Positions 1 to 11,525 of a stretch of DNA of 64,000 nt are shown one piece after another; the first letter of the stretch is position 1, and each line of letters begins with the position of its first letter. The translations under genes were made by a program, and so were the position numbers. This stretch comes from Paenibacillus cookii (GTDB taxonomy: Bacteria; Bacillota; Bacilli; Paenibacillales; Paenibacillaceae): assembly GCF_018333375.1 (NCBI RefSeq), contig NZ_BORW01000010.1:112084-176083 (forward strand), given 5' to 3'. The notes beneath the pieces were generated by a model that had not been told where the DNA came from, did not search any database, and worked only from the letters and a program-made list of their open reading frames with translations.

Positions 1-164
1 TTGAACATAGCCCGGCTTTTCTTAAAAACCTGAGTGAACATATCAAGAATTCGGAATTCGACACATGGGCACTTTTAATGGTATTAGTTAAGGAATGAAG
101 TCAGGTTTTCCTTGTAAGGCCAAGTATTTGTATTTTAATTCCAATAAACCATTTTCCTTTCCAA

Positions 165-194
165 TTGACAACGAACAAGCCTGAGTGGTATATT
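165..194 (+). promoter_or_regulatory. SigA-type promoter of the cold shock gene
   Basis: A perfect -35 TTGACA (165-170) is followed after 18 bases by TATATT (189-194). This leaves a leader of about 50 bases before the cold shock gene. Nothing recognisable was found in positions 1-164. Confidence 0.75.
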
Positions 195-248
195 CAGGAA
201 TGTGGACGAAAGTCACACTTTATTTGATGACGAAGGGAATGTTTGTGC

Positions 249-446
249 ATGCAAGGTAAAGTAAAATGGTTTAACGCAGAAAAAGGGTATGGCTTCATCG
301 AAACTGCTGAAGGCGGCGACGTATTCGTACACTTCTCCGCAATTCAAGCTGAAGGTTTCAAAACTTTGGAAGAAGGTCAAGACGTTGAATTCGACATCGT
401 CGAAGGCGCTCGCGGACCTCAAGCTGCTAACGTAATCAAATTATAA
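249..446 (+). CDS. Cold shock protein (CspA/CspB family)
   Basis: A 65-residue single cold-shock domain that fills the whole protein, the usual length for the family. The start MQGKVKWFN, the RNP1-like KGYGFIE and the RNP2-like DVFVHFSAI are the nucleic-acid-binding beta-strand motifs. Such proteins bind single-stranded RNA and DNA and act as RNA chaperones in the cytoplasm. ATG 249 was chosen over an in-frame TTG at 243 because family members begin MxxGxVKWF and GAAGGGA (232-238) sits upstream. The gene is monocistronic, with its own strong promoter and terminator. Which csp paralogue it is cannot be told from one sequence. Confidence 0.95.
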   Translation: MQGKVKWFNAEKGYGFIETAEGGDVFVHFSAIQAEGFKTLEEGQDVEFDIVEGARGPQAANVIKL

Positions 447-513
447 TCATCCGGCAAGGCCGACCTACATATACGGTTAGATGGTTAAGTAATTGAAAAG
501 CGATAGCATGAAG

Positions 514-538
514 CCCTGGAGAAATCCAGGGTTTTTTT
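514..538 (+). terminator. Rho-independent terminator of the cold shock gene
   Basis: A 7-bp stem CCCTGGA/TCCAGGG with a GAAA tetraloop is followed by seven T. Confidence 0.9.
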
Positions 539-666
539 GTGCTTTCGTTTTTTTGTTTCTCCCCGTTTCGTTTCTGCTTGTTTCGGTAAAACCGAGATCC
601 TGGGCAATGGCAAGCTGCGAGCTGCATAAGCGCTTACATCCGCGCCGCCGTACACAGAAATGTCTT

Positions 667-696
667 TTTACTTAGCGTTAACAAATGTGATATAAT
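667..696 (+). promoter_or_regulatory. Candidate promoter of hpf
   Basis: TATAAT (691-696) is preceded by TG one base upstream, so it is an extended -10. The -35 TTTACT (667-672) is weak at 18 bases. Transcription would start about 15 bases before the ribosome binding site. Confidence 0.6.
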
Positions 697-720
697 GGAA
701 TTGCAAAGGAGGAGTGCCAT

Positions 721-1302
721 ATGAATTTAAGTGTTCGAGGTCAACAGATCGACGTGACTGAAGCTTTGAAGGACTACGTTGACAAGAAGCTCCGCAGACT
801 TGAAAAGTATTTTGATGCACCCCTTGCCTCAGAAGGATATGTAACGCTAAGTGTCGTTCGAGGTTTGCACACCGTGGAAGTGACGATTCCGCTCCCGGGC
901 ATGATGCTTCGTGCCGAGGACCGCAGCGACGATATGTACGCATCCATTGATGCCGTTGTGGACAAGTTGGAACGTCAAATCCGCAAACACAAAACCAAAT
1001 TGAACCGCAAACTCCGTCAGGAGGGCAGCTTGAAGACGTTGTTCGCTGATGAAGCGGCCGTTGCGGGCGCAGCGCCATCCGAGCTTCAGACGGAAGAAGA
1101 CCATGACGATTTCGAAGTGGTTCGCATCAAGCGTTTCACGTTCAAACCGATGAATGTGGAAGAGGCCATTTTGCAGATGAACATGGTCGGGCATAATTTC
1201 TTTGTGTTTTCCAATGTAGATACCCAGGAAGTGAGTGTTGTCTACAAGCGCAACGACGGCAAATACGGTTTGATCGAACAAACGGAATCCGATCCGTATT
1301 AA
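721..1302 (+). CDS. hpf: Ribosome hibernation promoting factor, long form
   Basis: 193 residues. The N-terminal half (about 1-100; MNLSVRGQQIDVTEALKDYV) is the S30AE/sigma-54 modulation domain that binds the 30S decoding region. The C-terminal part (about 130-190; VRIKRFTFKPMNVEEAILQM) is the dimerisation domain found only in long HPFs, which pairs two 70S ribosomes into a 100S particle in stationary phase. AAAGGAGG (705-712) precedes ATG 721 at a good distance. It lies just upstream of secA, the order seen in Bacillus. It is monocistronic, with its own -10 region and a downstream hairpin. Confidence 0.95.
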   Translation: MNLSVRGQQIDVTEALKDYVDKKLRRLEKYFDAPLASEGYVTLSVVRGLHTVEVTIPLPGMMLRAEDRSDDMYASIDAVVDKLERQIRKHKTKLNRKLRQEGSLKTLFADEAAVAGAAPSELQTEEDHDDFEVVRIKRFTFKPMNVEEAILQMNMVGHNFFVFSNVDTQEVSVVYKRNDGKYGLIEQTESDPY

Positions 1303-1370
1303 GCAGCTTCGGGCTTCCAGAGGTACATTTTTCAAAATGATGCAAAAATTAAATCCGAATTTATGAAAAA

Positions 1371-1403
1371 AAGAGCTCAACTCCTGCAACGGATTGGGCT
1401 CTT
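1371..1403 (+). terminator. Stem-loop downstream of hpf
   Basis: A 10-bp stem AAGAGCTCAA/TTGGGCTCTT (one G-T pair) with a 13-base loop. The T-run on the plus strand is weak (CTTACG). Seven A precede it, so it would be a better terminator on the opposite strand. Confidence 0.5.
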
Positions 1404-1794
1404 CTTACGTATATAGATCGTAGGCCTAAAAACCGCGCATGCATCGCCATCCGCACGGTTGCGGCTTTACTTACAAACTGTTACAATTTATGCAAACGCC
1501 ATTTTCGGGATTTTATATGTAGAGGCTTGAATATGCATCCTAAGGATTTGGCAAAATCCTGTTTGTTCAACGAATTAACTTCAAACCGTAACAACGGTCT
1601 GGGTGAAGTCGGTTCTGTTTCGCGGATCATTTCATTCAGACAATCACCTGCATTTCTGTATGAATCGTTTCGTCAGCGGATCCTGTCATTCAGCGCATGC
1701 CTGTGAGACGGATTCTCCGGATCGATTTCATTTGTTGATAACCCTGAATTCTTGAAGTTAATTTAACATTTGTTTTGCGTGAAAGGGGTTAACC
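1404..1794. other. Intergenic region upstream of secA
   Basis: About 390 bases without a convincing gene. It has a small hairpin at 1543-1560 (AGGATTT/AAATCCT) and a weak candidate promoter TTGATA (1735-1740)/TTAATT (1758-1763). No known riboswitch was recognised. Confidence 0.5.
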
Positions 1795-4299
<2,505 letters not shown>

Positions 4300-4436
4300 C
4301 CGTATCGGAATAAATTGAATTGGCGGCAAGAGACAATAAACAGATCATAAAGCCTGCCTGCGGTCTAACGGCTTGCAGGCTGCAAGGATAACAAGCCGGG
4401 CCCATTCATTGGATCCGGACCCAGACTCCCTTGAAT

Positions 4437-4486
4437 CAAAGGTTAAGGCGCGGGCGACCCTGCAGGTATCCCGAGCCCCTTTGTTT
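4437..4486 (+). terminator. Possible terminator/attenuator between secA and prfB
   Basis: CAAAGG (4437-4442) pairs with CCTTTG (4478-4483), with an inner CGCGGG/CCCG pairing, then a short TTT. This is weak. It may be a partial terminator, since prfB probably shares secA transcripts. Another inverted repeat, AGCCTGC/GCAGGCT, lies at 4351-4381 without a T-run. Confidence 0.3.
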
Positions 4487-4524
4487 AAGGGAGTTTATGT
4501 CGATAGAAGAGGTGAAGAACAATC

Positions 4525-5638
4525 ATGATCGATGCATCTGTCAAACATGATTTGCGGGAAATCGCAACCAAATTAACCAACCTTAGGGGGTCTCTTTGAC
4601 TTAGATCTCAAACAGGAAATGATCGCCAACTACGAGGAGAAAATGTCCGCGCCCGATTTTTGGGACGATAACGAAAAGGCGCAGGGCATCATCGCCGAAA
4701 TGAACGCGGTCAAATCTTCCGTGGACCAATACGAAAAGCTGCAGCAGGAATACGACGACGCGGCCATGATGGCCGAGCTGGCCGAAGAGGAAGGCGACGA
4801 ATCGCTTGTCGAGGAAATCAGCGAAGCGGTAACGAACCTCAAGAAAAAACTTGAAGAGTTTGAACTGAATCTGCTGCTGAACCAGCCTTACGACAAAATG
4901 AATGCGATTCTGGAGCTTCACCCGGGAGCGGGCGGCACGGAATCCCAGGACTGGGGCCAAATGCTGCTGCGGATGTATACGAGATGGGCCGAAAAAAGAG
5001 GCTACAAGGTCGAAGTGCTCGACTACCTGCCGGGTGACGAAGCGGGCATCAAAAGCGTCACGCTTCTCATCAAAGGATTTAACGCTTACGGATATTTGAA
5101 GGCGGAAAAAGGCGTTCACCGTCTGGTGCGGATTTCGCCATTCGACTCGTCGGGCCGGCGCCATACCTCGTTCGTATCCTGCGACGTCGTGCCGGAAATC
5201 ACGGATGACGTCGAGATCGAAATCCGGACCGAAGATCTGAAGATCGATACGTACCGGGCCAGCGGCGCGGGCGGCCAGCATATCAACACCACCGACTCGG
5301 CCGTGCGGATAACCCACATCCCGACGGGGATCGTGGTCACCTGCCAGAACGAACGGTCGCAGATCAAAAACCGGGAGCGCGCGATGACGATGCTCCGTTC
5401 GAAGCTGTATGAGCGCAAAATCGAAGAGCAACAAAAAGAACTGGATGAAATCCGAGGGGAACAGTCGGATATTGCCTGGGGCAGCCAGATCCGCTCCTAC
5501 GTATTTCATCCCTATAGCATGGTAAAGGACCACCGCACATCAGTAGAGACCGGCAACGTCGGCGCCGTGATGGACGGGGATCTGGACCTGTTCATCGACG
5601 GCTATTTGCGCAGCCAAATTAAAGTGGATACCGAATAA
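4525..5638 (+). CDS. prfB: Peptide chain release factor 2 (programmed +1 frameshift)
   Basis: The gene is read in two frames. ATG 4525 opens 24 codons ending CTT TGA (4594-4599). The ribosome then shifts +1 over T4597 and continues GAC TTA GAT to 5638, giving about 370 residues, the normal RF2 length. The product recognises UGA and UAA and hydrolyses peptidyl-tRNA. The SPF codon-recognition tripeptide (RISPFDSSG) is near residue 202 and the catalytic GGQ ([16 protein letters not shown]) near 248. Starting at the internal ATG 4619 would lose about 31 N-terminal residues. TTGAAG-free leader with GAGGTGAAG supplies the ribosome binding site. It lies directly after secA. Confidence 0.96.
4585..4600 (+). 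promoter_or_regulatory. prfB programmed frameshift signal
   Basis: An internal Shine-Dalgarno AGGGGG (4585-4590) lies three bases before the slippery CTT TGA C (4594-4600). This is almost base-for-base the known RF2 autoregulatory site: scarcity of RF2 at the in-frame UGA promotes the shift and more RF2. Confidence 0.95.
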
Positions 5639-5643
5639 AACCT

Positions 5644-5723
5644 AAAAAATTCCTACACGCTATATAGATTGAACGAGGGATTCGTTTCCCTGAAGTTCAC
5701 TGTATCGTTGTAGGAATTTTTTT
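5644..5723 (+). terminator. Long inverted repeat/terminator after prfB
   Basis: Outer arms AAAAAATTCCTACA and TGTAGGAATTTTTTT flank an imperfect inner hairpin (GAACGAGGGA/TTTCCCTGAAGTTC). The whole 80 bases form one extended stem that ends in a T-run on the plus strand and has a matching A-run at the left, so it could work in both directions. Confidence 0.75.
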
Positions 5724-5800
5724 CGTTCATTACCGTTTCGGGCGGACTCATCCACACCGCGGATATTGATCATTTTTAAGCCAAGGAGAGAAAAAAGAAG

Positions 5801-6691
5801 ATGTCGCATGCAGAAGTTTCGGGCCGCAGAAAGGCCCCCATCCTCCCCCCATCCGGACCGCTCCGCCATACGGCGGATATCGCCCTGATCGTCGTGGGTT
5901 CGTTTGTGATCGCTTTAGGGTTTAATTTATTTTTCCTGCCTCACGGGATCGCGTCCGGCGGCGTCTCGGGGATTTCCGTGCTGTTTGAGGCATGGTTCGG
6001 CCTGGAGCCGGCTTATACGCAATGGGCGCTGAACATTCCGGTGTTTATATTGGGATTTTTGCTGCTGGGGAAAAACTACGCGGTTCGTTCGCTGCTGGGC
6101 AGCATCGTTTTGCCGCTGTTCGTCTATGTGACGAAGGATTGGCCGCTGCCGACGGATAACCCGATACTTGCTTCGATCTACGGGGGGATCGCCGTAGGCT
6201 TGGGCATCGGCATCGTATACCGGGGCAGAGGATCGACCGGAGGGCTGGCGACCGTGGCCCAGATCATCCAGAAGTACAGCGGGCTCAATTTTTCCCTCTG
6301 CGTGGTGATGCTGGACGGCAGCGTCATTCTTTTGGCGGCATGCACGTTGTCCCTCGAAAAAGCGCTGTATGCGCTTGTAGGCCTTTACGTCTCAGGAAAG
6401 GTCATCGATGCGGTAGAACTTGGCTTCAGCTACTCCAAGGTGGCGTACATTATATCGGACCATACGGACCGCATCAGCGAAGCGATTTTGCATGAACTTG
6501 ATCGAGGGTTGACGAAGCTGAATGCCCAGGGCGGTTACACCGGGGATGACCGTACCGTGCTGATGGTCGTCATCGGCCAAAGCGAGGCGACAAGGCTCAA
6601 AACGTTGGTGCGTTCCGTCGATCCCAAAGTGTTTGTTATTATCAGCAGTGCGCATGAAGTGCTCGGGGAAGGGTTTAAACTGGAGGCATAG
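5801..6691 (+). CDS. YitT family membrane protein with DUF2179 domain
   Basis: 296 residues. After a short hydrophilic N-terminus come five to six hydrophobic segments (about residues 28-190), including the glycine-rich FFLPHGIASGGVSGISVLF typical of the YitT/DUF161 family. A cytoplasmic DUF2179 domain (about 205-296; ending VFVIISSAHEVLGEGF) follows. Biochemical function is unknown for the family. It is an integral membrane protein of unknown transport or sensing role. AAGGAGA precedes ATG 5801. It is monocistronic, with hairpins on both sides. Confidence 0.88.
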   Translation: MSHAEVSGRRKAPILPPSGPLRHTADIALIVVGSFVIALGFNLFFLPHGIASGGVSGISVLFEAWFGLEPAYTQWALNIPVFILGFLLLGKNYAVRSLLGSIVLPLFVYVTKDWPLPTDNPILASIYGGIAVGLGIGIVYRGRGSTGGLATVAQIIQKYSGLNFSLCVVMLDGSVILLAACTLSLEKALYALVGLYVSGKVIDAVELGFSYSKVAYIISDHTDRISEAILHELDRGLTKLNAQGGYTGDDRTVLMVVIGQSEATRLKTLVRSVDPKVFVIISSAHEVLGEGFKLEA

Positions 6692-6707
6692 CGAGGTTAT
6701 AGGGCCC

Positions 6708-6753
6708 GAAAGAGGCATCCGGCTATCATCGATAGCTTGGGTGTCTCTTTTTT
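6708..6753 (+). terminator. Terminator after the YitT-family gene
   Basis: The stem AAAGAGGCATCC/GGGTGTCTCTTT contains an inner CTATC/GATAG hairpin and is followed by T6. Confidence 0.85.
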
Positions 6754-6822
6754 GATATGAATGCTTGTCTAGGCGAAATGGAAATAAACCGGTGGGGACA
6801 TGCGTAAATTCGGTTTGAAGTG

Positions 6823-6857
6823 TTGTATTTATATAAATACGGTCGTATAATAATACA
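6823..6857 (+). promoter_or_regulatory. argC operon promoter with overlapping ARG-box-like operators
   Basis: TTGTAT (6823-6828) and TATAAT (6846-6851) are spaced by 17 bases. A perfect 16-base palindrome GTATTTATATAAATAC covers 6825-6840. CGTATAATAATACA (6844-6857) matches the ArgR ARG-box pattern TGNATWWWWATNCA at all but one fixed position and covers the -10. The arrangement implies ArgR repression of the arg genes when arginine is plentiful. Confidence 0.7.
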
Positions 6858-6906
6858 TATTTGTGAGAGGGATGCAAGTCAGACGGATAGAGAGGAGAAC
6901 AAAGGG

Positions 6907-7974
6907 ATGCCAGGAGAACAAGGGGAAACGGGGAAAATCAGGATAGCGATCGTCGGCTCGACGGGTTATGGCGGGGTGGAATTGATCCGGCTGCTTCAAG
7001 CCCATCCGCTGGCGGAAATTACGTCTGTGATTTCATCATCAAGCGCGGGAGCGCCGATATCGGAAGGTTTTCCGCATTTAACGGATATTATCGTGCATAA
7101 GCTGGACGGCGTGAATGCCGCGGAAATCGCCGGAAAAGCCGATGTCGTGTTTACGGCAACGCCATCCGGCGTAAGCTCGAAATTGGTGCCGGAGCTGCTG
7201 GAGGCGGGGCTGAAGGTCATTGATCTGTCGGGCGACTTTCGGATTAAGGACGGCGGCACGTACGAACAGTGGTATAAACATTCGGCTCCGGAGGAGCGGT
7301 ATTTGGAAAAAGCGGTGTACGGCTTATGCGAGATTTATGGGGAGGAAGTCGCAAACGTCGATTTCGTCTCGAACCCCGGCTGTTATCCGACGGCAACGCT
7401 GCTCGGCCTCATCCCGGCCATCCGTTCCGGCTGGATCGACCCGAAAAGCATCATTATCGATGCCAAATCCGGCGTTTCCGGCTCGGGCCGGGGCACCAGC
7501 CTGACTTCGCATTACGCGGAAATCAACGAAAATTTTAAAGCCTATAAGGTCAACAAACACCAGCACATTCCTGAAATCGAACAGGTGCTGGGCCAAGTTG
7601 CCGGCGAGCCGGTAACCGTGACCTTTACGACGCATCTCGTTCCGATGACGCGCGGAATCATGAGCACGATGTATGCACGGATGAACGGTACGTATAGCGA
7701 TGAGGACTTCGTGAAGCTGTACCGGGAGTATTATGAGGGCCGCCCGTTCGTGCGCGTGCGGGATAAAGGCATTTGGCCGGCGACCAAAGAGGTGTACGGC
7801 TCCAATTACTGCGATATCGGTTTTGCGGCGGACGAACGGACGGGACGCGTGACGATCATTTCCGTGATCGACAACGTCGTGAAGGGTGCCGCGGGCCAAG
7901 CGATACAGAACCTGAATCTGATGATGGGATGGGAGGAGAATCTCGGACTGGGATACACGCCGGTGTATCCGTAA
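6907..7974 (+). CDS. argC: N-acetyl-gamma-glutamyl-phosphate reductase
   Basis: 355 residues. It reduces N-acetylglutamyl phosphate to the semialdehyde with NADPH, the third step of arginine synthesis. The Rossmann start IRIAIVGSTGYGGVELIRLL is visible near residue 14. The catalytic cysteine is in VSNPGCYPTATLLGL, and the substrate-loop histidine region NKHQHIPEIEQVL follows. An in-frame start 29 codons upstream would fall on the promoter, so ATG 6907 was chosen; GAGGAG (6892-6897) is 9 bases before it. It is the first gene of the arg cluster. Confidence 0.96.
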   Translation: MPGEQGETGKIRIAIVGSTGYGGVELIRLLQAHPLAEITSVISSSSAGAPISEGFPHLTDIIVHKLDGVNAAEIAGKADVVFTATPSGVSSKLVPELLEAGLKVIDLSGDFRIKDGGTYEQWYKHSAPEERYLEKAVYGLCEIYGEEVANVDFVSNPGCYPTATLLGLIPAIRSGWIDPKSIIIDAKSGVSGSGRGTSLTSHYAEINENFKAYKVNKHQHIPEIEQVLGQVAGEPVTVTFTTHLVPMTRGIMSTMYARMNGTYSDEDFVKLYREYYEGRPFVRVRDKGIWPATKEVYGSNYCDIGFAADERTGRVTIISVIDNVVKGAAGQAIQNLNLMMGWEENLGLGYTPVYP

Positions 7975-7992
7975 GGAAAGGGATGAAAGCAT

Positions 7993-9219
7993 ATGGGACA
8001 ATCAAAATTTACCGCGGTACAAGGCGGTTCCATCATAACACCAAAGGGCTTTTCCGCAGGCGGCTTGCACTGCGGGCTCAAAAAATCCGGGCGTCATGAC
8101 CTCGGCGCCATTTTGTGCGAAGTACCGGCCGTCGCGGCGGCCGTCTATACGACCAACTTGATCCAGGCCGCACCGCTGAAGGTGACGCGCGAAAGCTTGC
8201 AGGACGGCAGACTGCAGGCTGTTGTCGTTAACAGCGGCAATGCCAATGCCTGCACCGGCAAACAGGGCGAAGAAGATGCCTATACGATGCGGGCGGAAGC
8301 TGCCCGCCATCTTGGCGTAGCGGAGCAGGACGTGGCGGTCGCCTCAACGGGCGTAATCGGCGAACTGCTCAAAATGGACCGCGTCACGGAGGGAATTGCC
8401 GGCTTGCCGGATCGGCTGAGCGGCGAAGCATCCGGTGCGGAGGATTTTTCGCAGGCGATTTTAACGACCGACCTCGTAAAGAAGGAAGCATGCGTTTCGG
8501 TCGTCGTTAACGGCAAGGACGTGACGATTGCCGGGGCGGCCAAAGGGTCGGGAATGATTCATCCGAACATGGCGACGATGCTGGCGTTTATGACGACGGA
8601 TGCTGCGATCGAGGCAGGAGCGCTGCAGCAGCTTCTGCGTCAGGCCACAGACGTTACCTTTAACATGATCACGGTGGATGGGGATACCAGCACCAATGAC
8701 ATGCTCATTGCGATGGCGAGCGGGTTGGCCGGCAATGAGGCGCTGCATCCGGCGCACCCGGATTGGGAGGCTTTTGCGGCAGGATTCACTTATATCTGCC
8801 AAGTATTGGCCCAAGCGATCGCCCGGGACGGCGAAGGGGCAACGAAGCTGGTCGAGGTGCAGGTGAACGGAGCGGTCAGCGACGCGTCAGCGCGCGCCAT
8901 TGCCAAGACGGTGATTGGATCGAGCCTCGTCAAATCGGCGGTATTCGGCGCCGATGCGAACTGGGGACGGGTGATCGCGGCGGTCGGCCGTGCAGGAGAA
9001 CCCGTGAATCCGGAAACGGTGGACATTCAAATCGGCCACATTTCGGTTTTGGAAGGCTCCCGGCCGGTCGCGTTTGACGAAGAGGAAGCCTTGCAATATT
9101 TGAAGGGCGATACCGTCCGGATTGCGGTGGATCTGCATCAAGGAGAAGGCCGGGCCACGGCCTGGGGCTGTGATTTGACTTACGATTATGTCCGCATCAA
9201 TGCGGCTTACCGAACCTAA
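7993..9219 (+). CDS. argJ: Bifunctional ornithine acetyltransferase/N-acetylglutamate synthase
   Basis: 408 residues. It moves acetyl from N-acetylornithine to glutamate (and in bifunctional forms can also use acetyl-CoA), making the acetyl cycle. The self-cleavage site is intact: GMIHPNMATMLAFMTTD, where the threonine of MATML (about residue 195) becomes the N-terminal nucleophile of the beta chain. The oxyanion-hole region ASTGVIGELL and the C-terminal GRATAWGCDLTYDYVRINAAYRT are also present. Only 18 bases separate it from argC, and GGAAAGGG precedes ATG 7993. Full bifunctionality is inferred from the lack of a separate argA/argE here, and was not shown. Confidence 0.96.
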   Translation: MGQSKFTAVQGGSIITPKGFSAGGLHCGLKKSGRHDLGAILCEVPAVAAAVYTTNLIQAAPLKVTRESLQDGRLQAVVVNSGNANACTGKQGEEDAYTMRAEAARHLGVAEQDVAVASTGVIGELLKMDRVTEGIAGLPDRLSGEASGAEDFSQAILTTDLVKKEACVSVVVNGKDVTIAGAAKGSGMIHPNMATMLAFMTTDAAIEAGALQQLLRQATDVTFNMITVDGDTSTNDMLIAMASGLAGNEALHPAHPDWEAFAAGFTYICQVLAQAIARDGEGATKLVEVQVNGAVSDASARAIAKTVIGSSLVKSAVFGADANWGRVIAAVGRAGEPVNPETVDIQIGHISVLEGSRPVAFDEEEALQYLKGDTVRIAVDLHQGEGRATAWGCDLTYDYVRINAAYRT

Positions 9220-9249
9220 CCAAACGGATACGGAGGGAGGAGAGAGCAA

Positions 9250-10080
9250 GTGGAAACATTGGAGCAGCGGGACGCCCGGGTGGCTGATCATGCAGGCCGG
9301 CAAAGCTTCGTGATGAAATGCGGCGGCAGTACGCTGGCGGCGCTGCCGGATTCGTTTTTCGAGGATTTGAAGCAGCTGCAGGCTTCCGGCATCCAAACCG
9401 TGATCGTTCACGGCGGCGGACCGGCCATTTCGGAAAATCTGGAGAAGCTTGGGATTGAGACGGAATTCGTGAACGGCTTGCGACGGACGACGGAGGCGGT
9501 GCTCGACGTGGTGGAGATGGTGCTCGCGGGCAGCATCAACAAGCAGATCGTCCGGCGCATCCAGCAAAGCGGCGGCAGGGCGCTTGGCATCTCGGGCGTC
9601 GACGGCGGTTTGATCCAAGCGCAGCCGGTAGCGAATAGCGATGCGGTAGGCTGGGTCGGGGACGTCACGCATGTAAGGTCCGACATCATTCAAGGGATTG
9701 CGGCTATGGGCTACATGCCGGTCATCGCGCCTGTCGGCGTGGATCCGAGCGGGCAGCGGTACAACATCAACGCCGACACGGCCGCGGGAGCGGTCGCTTC
9801 GCATCTGGGAACGGACCGGATGATCGTCGTAACCGACGTTCCGGGCATCATGAAAGAGATTGAAGGCGCCAAGCAGGTGCTTCCTGTCGTGACGGTTCAA
9901 CAGATCGAGGACATGATCGCCAGCGGCGACATTTACGGCGGAATGATCCCGAAAGTCAAAGCGGCGGTCGGCTGCATTCAGGGCGACGTCCGGGAAGTCG
10001 TCATCGTGAACGGCAGCGAGCCGATGGTGCTGAGCAGGGTGCTGCAAGGGGAAACCATCGGGACGAGAATCGTAAAATAA
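9250..10080 (+). CDS. argB: Acetylglutamate kinase
   Basis: 276 residues, amino acid kinase fold. It phosphorylates N-acetylglutamate, usually the arginine-feedback-controlled step. KCGGSTLAALPDSF (near residue 25) is the phosphate-binding lysine/glycine loop. IVHGGGPAISENLEKLGI is the acetylglutamate-binding segment, and YNINADTAAGAVASHLG the nucleotide region. The start is GTG 9250 behind a strong GGAGGGAGG. The N-terminal extension of about 20 residues before FVMKCGG is longer than in the shortest family members. It lies 30 bases after argJ, same operon. Confidence 0.96.
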   Translation: METLEQRDARVADHAGRQSFVMKCGGSTLAALPDSFFEDLKQLQASGIQTVIVHGGGPAISENLEKLGIETEFVNGLRRTTEAVLDVVEMVLAGSINKQIVRRIQQSGGRALGISGVDGGLIQAQPVANSDAVGWVGDVTHVRSDIIQGIAAMGYMPVIAPVGVDPSGQRYNINADTAAGAVASHLGTDRMIVVTDVPGIMKEIEGAKQVLPVVTVQQIEDMIASGDIYGGMIPKVKAAVGCIQGDVREVVIVNGSEPMVLSRVLQGETIGTRIVK

Positions 10081-10189
10081 AACACTTCAAATACAGATGT
10101 TTGGCTATACCGGAACCGCAACCAACGCGGCGGATGAAAAGTACGGCAAAGAAACGATCATATATCGATTCGGATAGGAGTGATTTTAT

Positions 10190-11389
10190 ATGAGTATCCC
10201 TGAAGGGCAATCCAGTTCGTTGTTTCCCAACTATGCCAGATATCCGATCAGTTTGGTAAAAGGCCAAGGAAGCTGGTTGTGGGACGACCAAGGCAACAAG
10301 TATCTCGATTTCATGAGCGGCATCGCTGTAACCAACCTGGGCCATGCCCCGGAGAAAGTGACGGCGAAGCTGAAAGGGCAGCTGGATCAGCTGTGGCATG
10401 TGTCGAACCTGTTCCACATTCCGAATCAGGAAAAGGCGGCGGCGCTTCTTACGGCGAACAGCTGTGCCGATGCGGTGTTTTTCTGCAACAGCGGCGCCGA
10501 AGCGAATGAAGCGGCGATCAAGCTGGCACGGCGTTATCACCAAAAGGTAAAAGGCACGGATCGTTATGAGATCATCACCTTTTTCCAGTCGTTCCATGGA
10601 CGGACGCTGGCGACGCTGACGGCGACGGGGCAGGACAAAGTAAAGGACGGTTTCCTGCCGCTTCCTGCCGGCTTTAAAAGCGTGCCGCTGCACGACCTGG
10701 ATGCGCTCAAAGCGGCCATTACCGACCATACGGCGGCCGTCATGCTGGAGCTGGTGCTTGCCGAAGGCGGCGTGCTTCCGGTGGAAGAAGGATTTGTCCG
10801 CGGCATTCAGGAGCTGTGCAAGGAGCATGGCCTGCTGCTGATCATCGACGAAGTGCAGACCGGCATGGGACGTACGGGCAAACTGTTTGCGCACGAGCAT
10901 TACGGCATTGAACCGGATATTTTTACGCTTGCCAAAGGCATTGCCAGCGGCTTTCCGACCGGCGCGATGCTCGGCAAAGCTTTCCTGCGGGATGCGTTTT
11001 CGGCGGGCAGCCACGGCTCGACCTTCGGCGGAACGCCGATTGCGACGGCGGCCGTCATCGCCACGATCGAAACGATGCTGGAGGACCGGCTTCCGCAGCG
11101 CGCGGAAGAAATGGGAGCTTATTTGAAAGAGCAGCTGACGGAGAAGCTGGCAGGCAACCCTCACGTCAAAGCCGTCCGCGGCCTCGGTTTGCTGGTTGGC
11201 ATCGAATGCGCGGAACCTGTGGGCGACCTGGTGCTCGAAGGCCAAAAACGCGGGCTGCTGTTCATTACTGCAGGACCCAACGTCATCCGGCTGCTGCCGA
11301 ACCTGTACGTGACGAAGGAAGAAATCGATCAGGCGGTAAGCATCATCGCCGGCGTGATCCATGACCATACGGCCGTAAAAAAAGATTAA
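10190..11389 (+). CDS. argD: Acetylornithine aminotransferase
   Basis: 399 residues, class III PLP-dependent transaminase. It makes N-acetylornithine from the semialdehyde using glutamate. The PLP lysine is in FTLAKGIASGFPTGAML (about Lys249). IIDEVQTGMGRTGKLFAHEHY contains the cofactor-binding aspartate, and CNSGAEANEAAIKLARRYH is the phosphate-binding loop. ATG 10190 follows TAGGAGTG. The 109-base gap after argB shows no terminator, so co-transcription is likely. Confidence 0.95.
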   Translation: MSIPEGQSSSLFPNYARYPISLVKGQGSWLWDDQGNKYLDFMSGIAVTNLGHAPEKVTAKLKGQLDQLWHVSNLFHIPNQEKAAALLTANSCADAVFFCNSGAEANEAAIKLARRYHQKVKGTDRYEIITFFQSFHGRTLATLTATGQDKVKDGFLPLPAGFKSVPLHDLDALKAAITDHTAAVMLELVLAEGGVLPVEEGFVRGIQELCKEHGLLLIIDEVQTGMGRTGKLFAHEHYGIEPDIFTLAKGIASGFPTGAMLGKAFLRDAFSAGSHGSTFGGTPIATAAVIATIETMLEDRLPQRAEEMGAYLKEQLTEKLAGNPHVKAVRGLGLLVGIECAEPVGDLVLEGQKRGLLFITAGPNVIRLLPNLYVTKEEIDQAVSIIAGVIHDHTAVKKD

Positions 11390-11525
11390 TATTATAAATA
11401 TTTTTTATCCTGAATGACCTGTTGCGGGGCGAAGCGGCCTGAGAACGCCGGCCATCGGCAAAACGGCCCGCACCGCAGCGTCATTAGGCGAGATGATAAC
11501 CAAACGCAAACAAGGAGGAACACCC

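Noticed and set aside
1404..1794. A riboswitch or T-box in the long secA leader
   Set aside because: No conserved T-box sequence, anti-terminator or known aptamer core could be found; only a small weak hairpin is present.
11388..11402. AT-rich palindrome AATATT-ATA-AATATT between argD and argF as a further ARG box
   Set aside because: It lacks the conserved TG and CA ends of the ArgR site and overlaps the argD stop region without a promoter.
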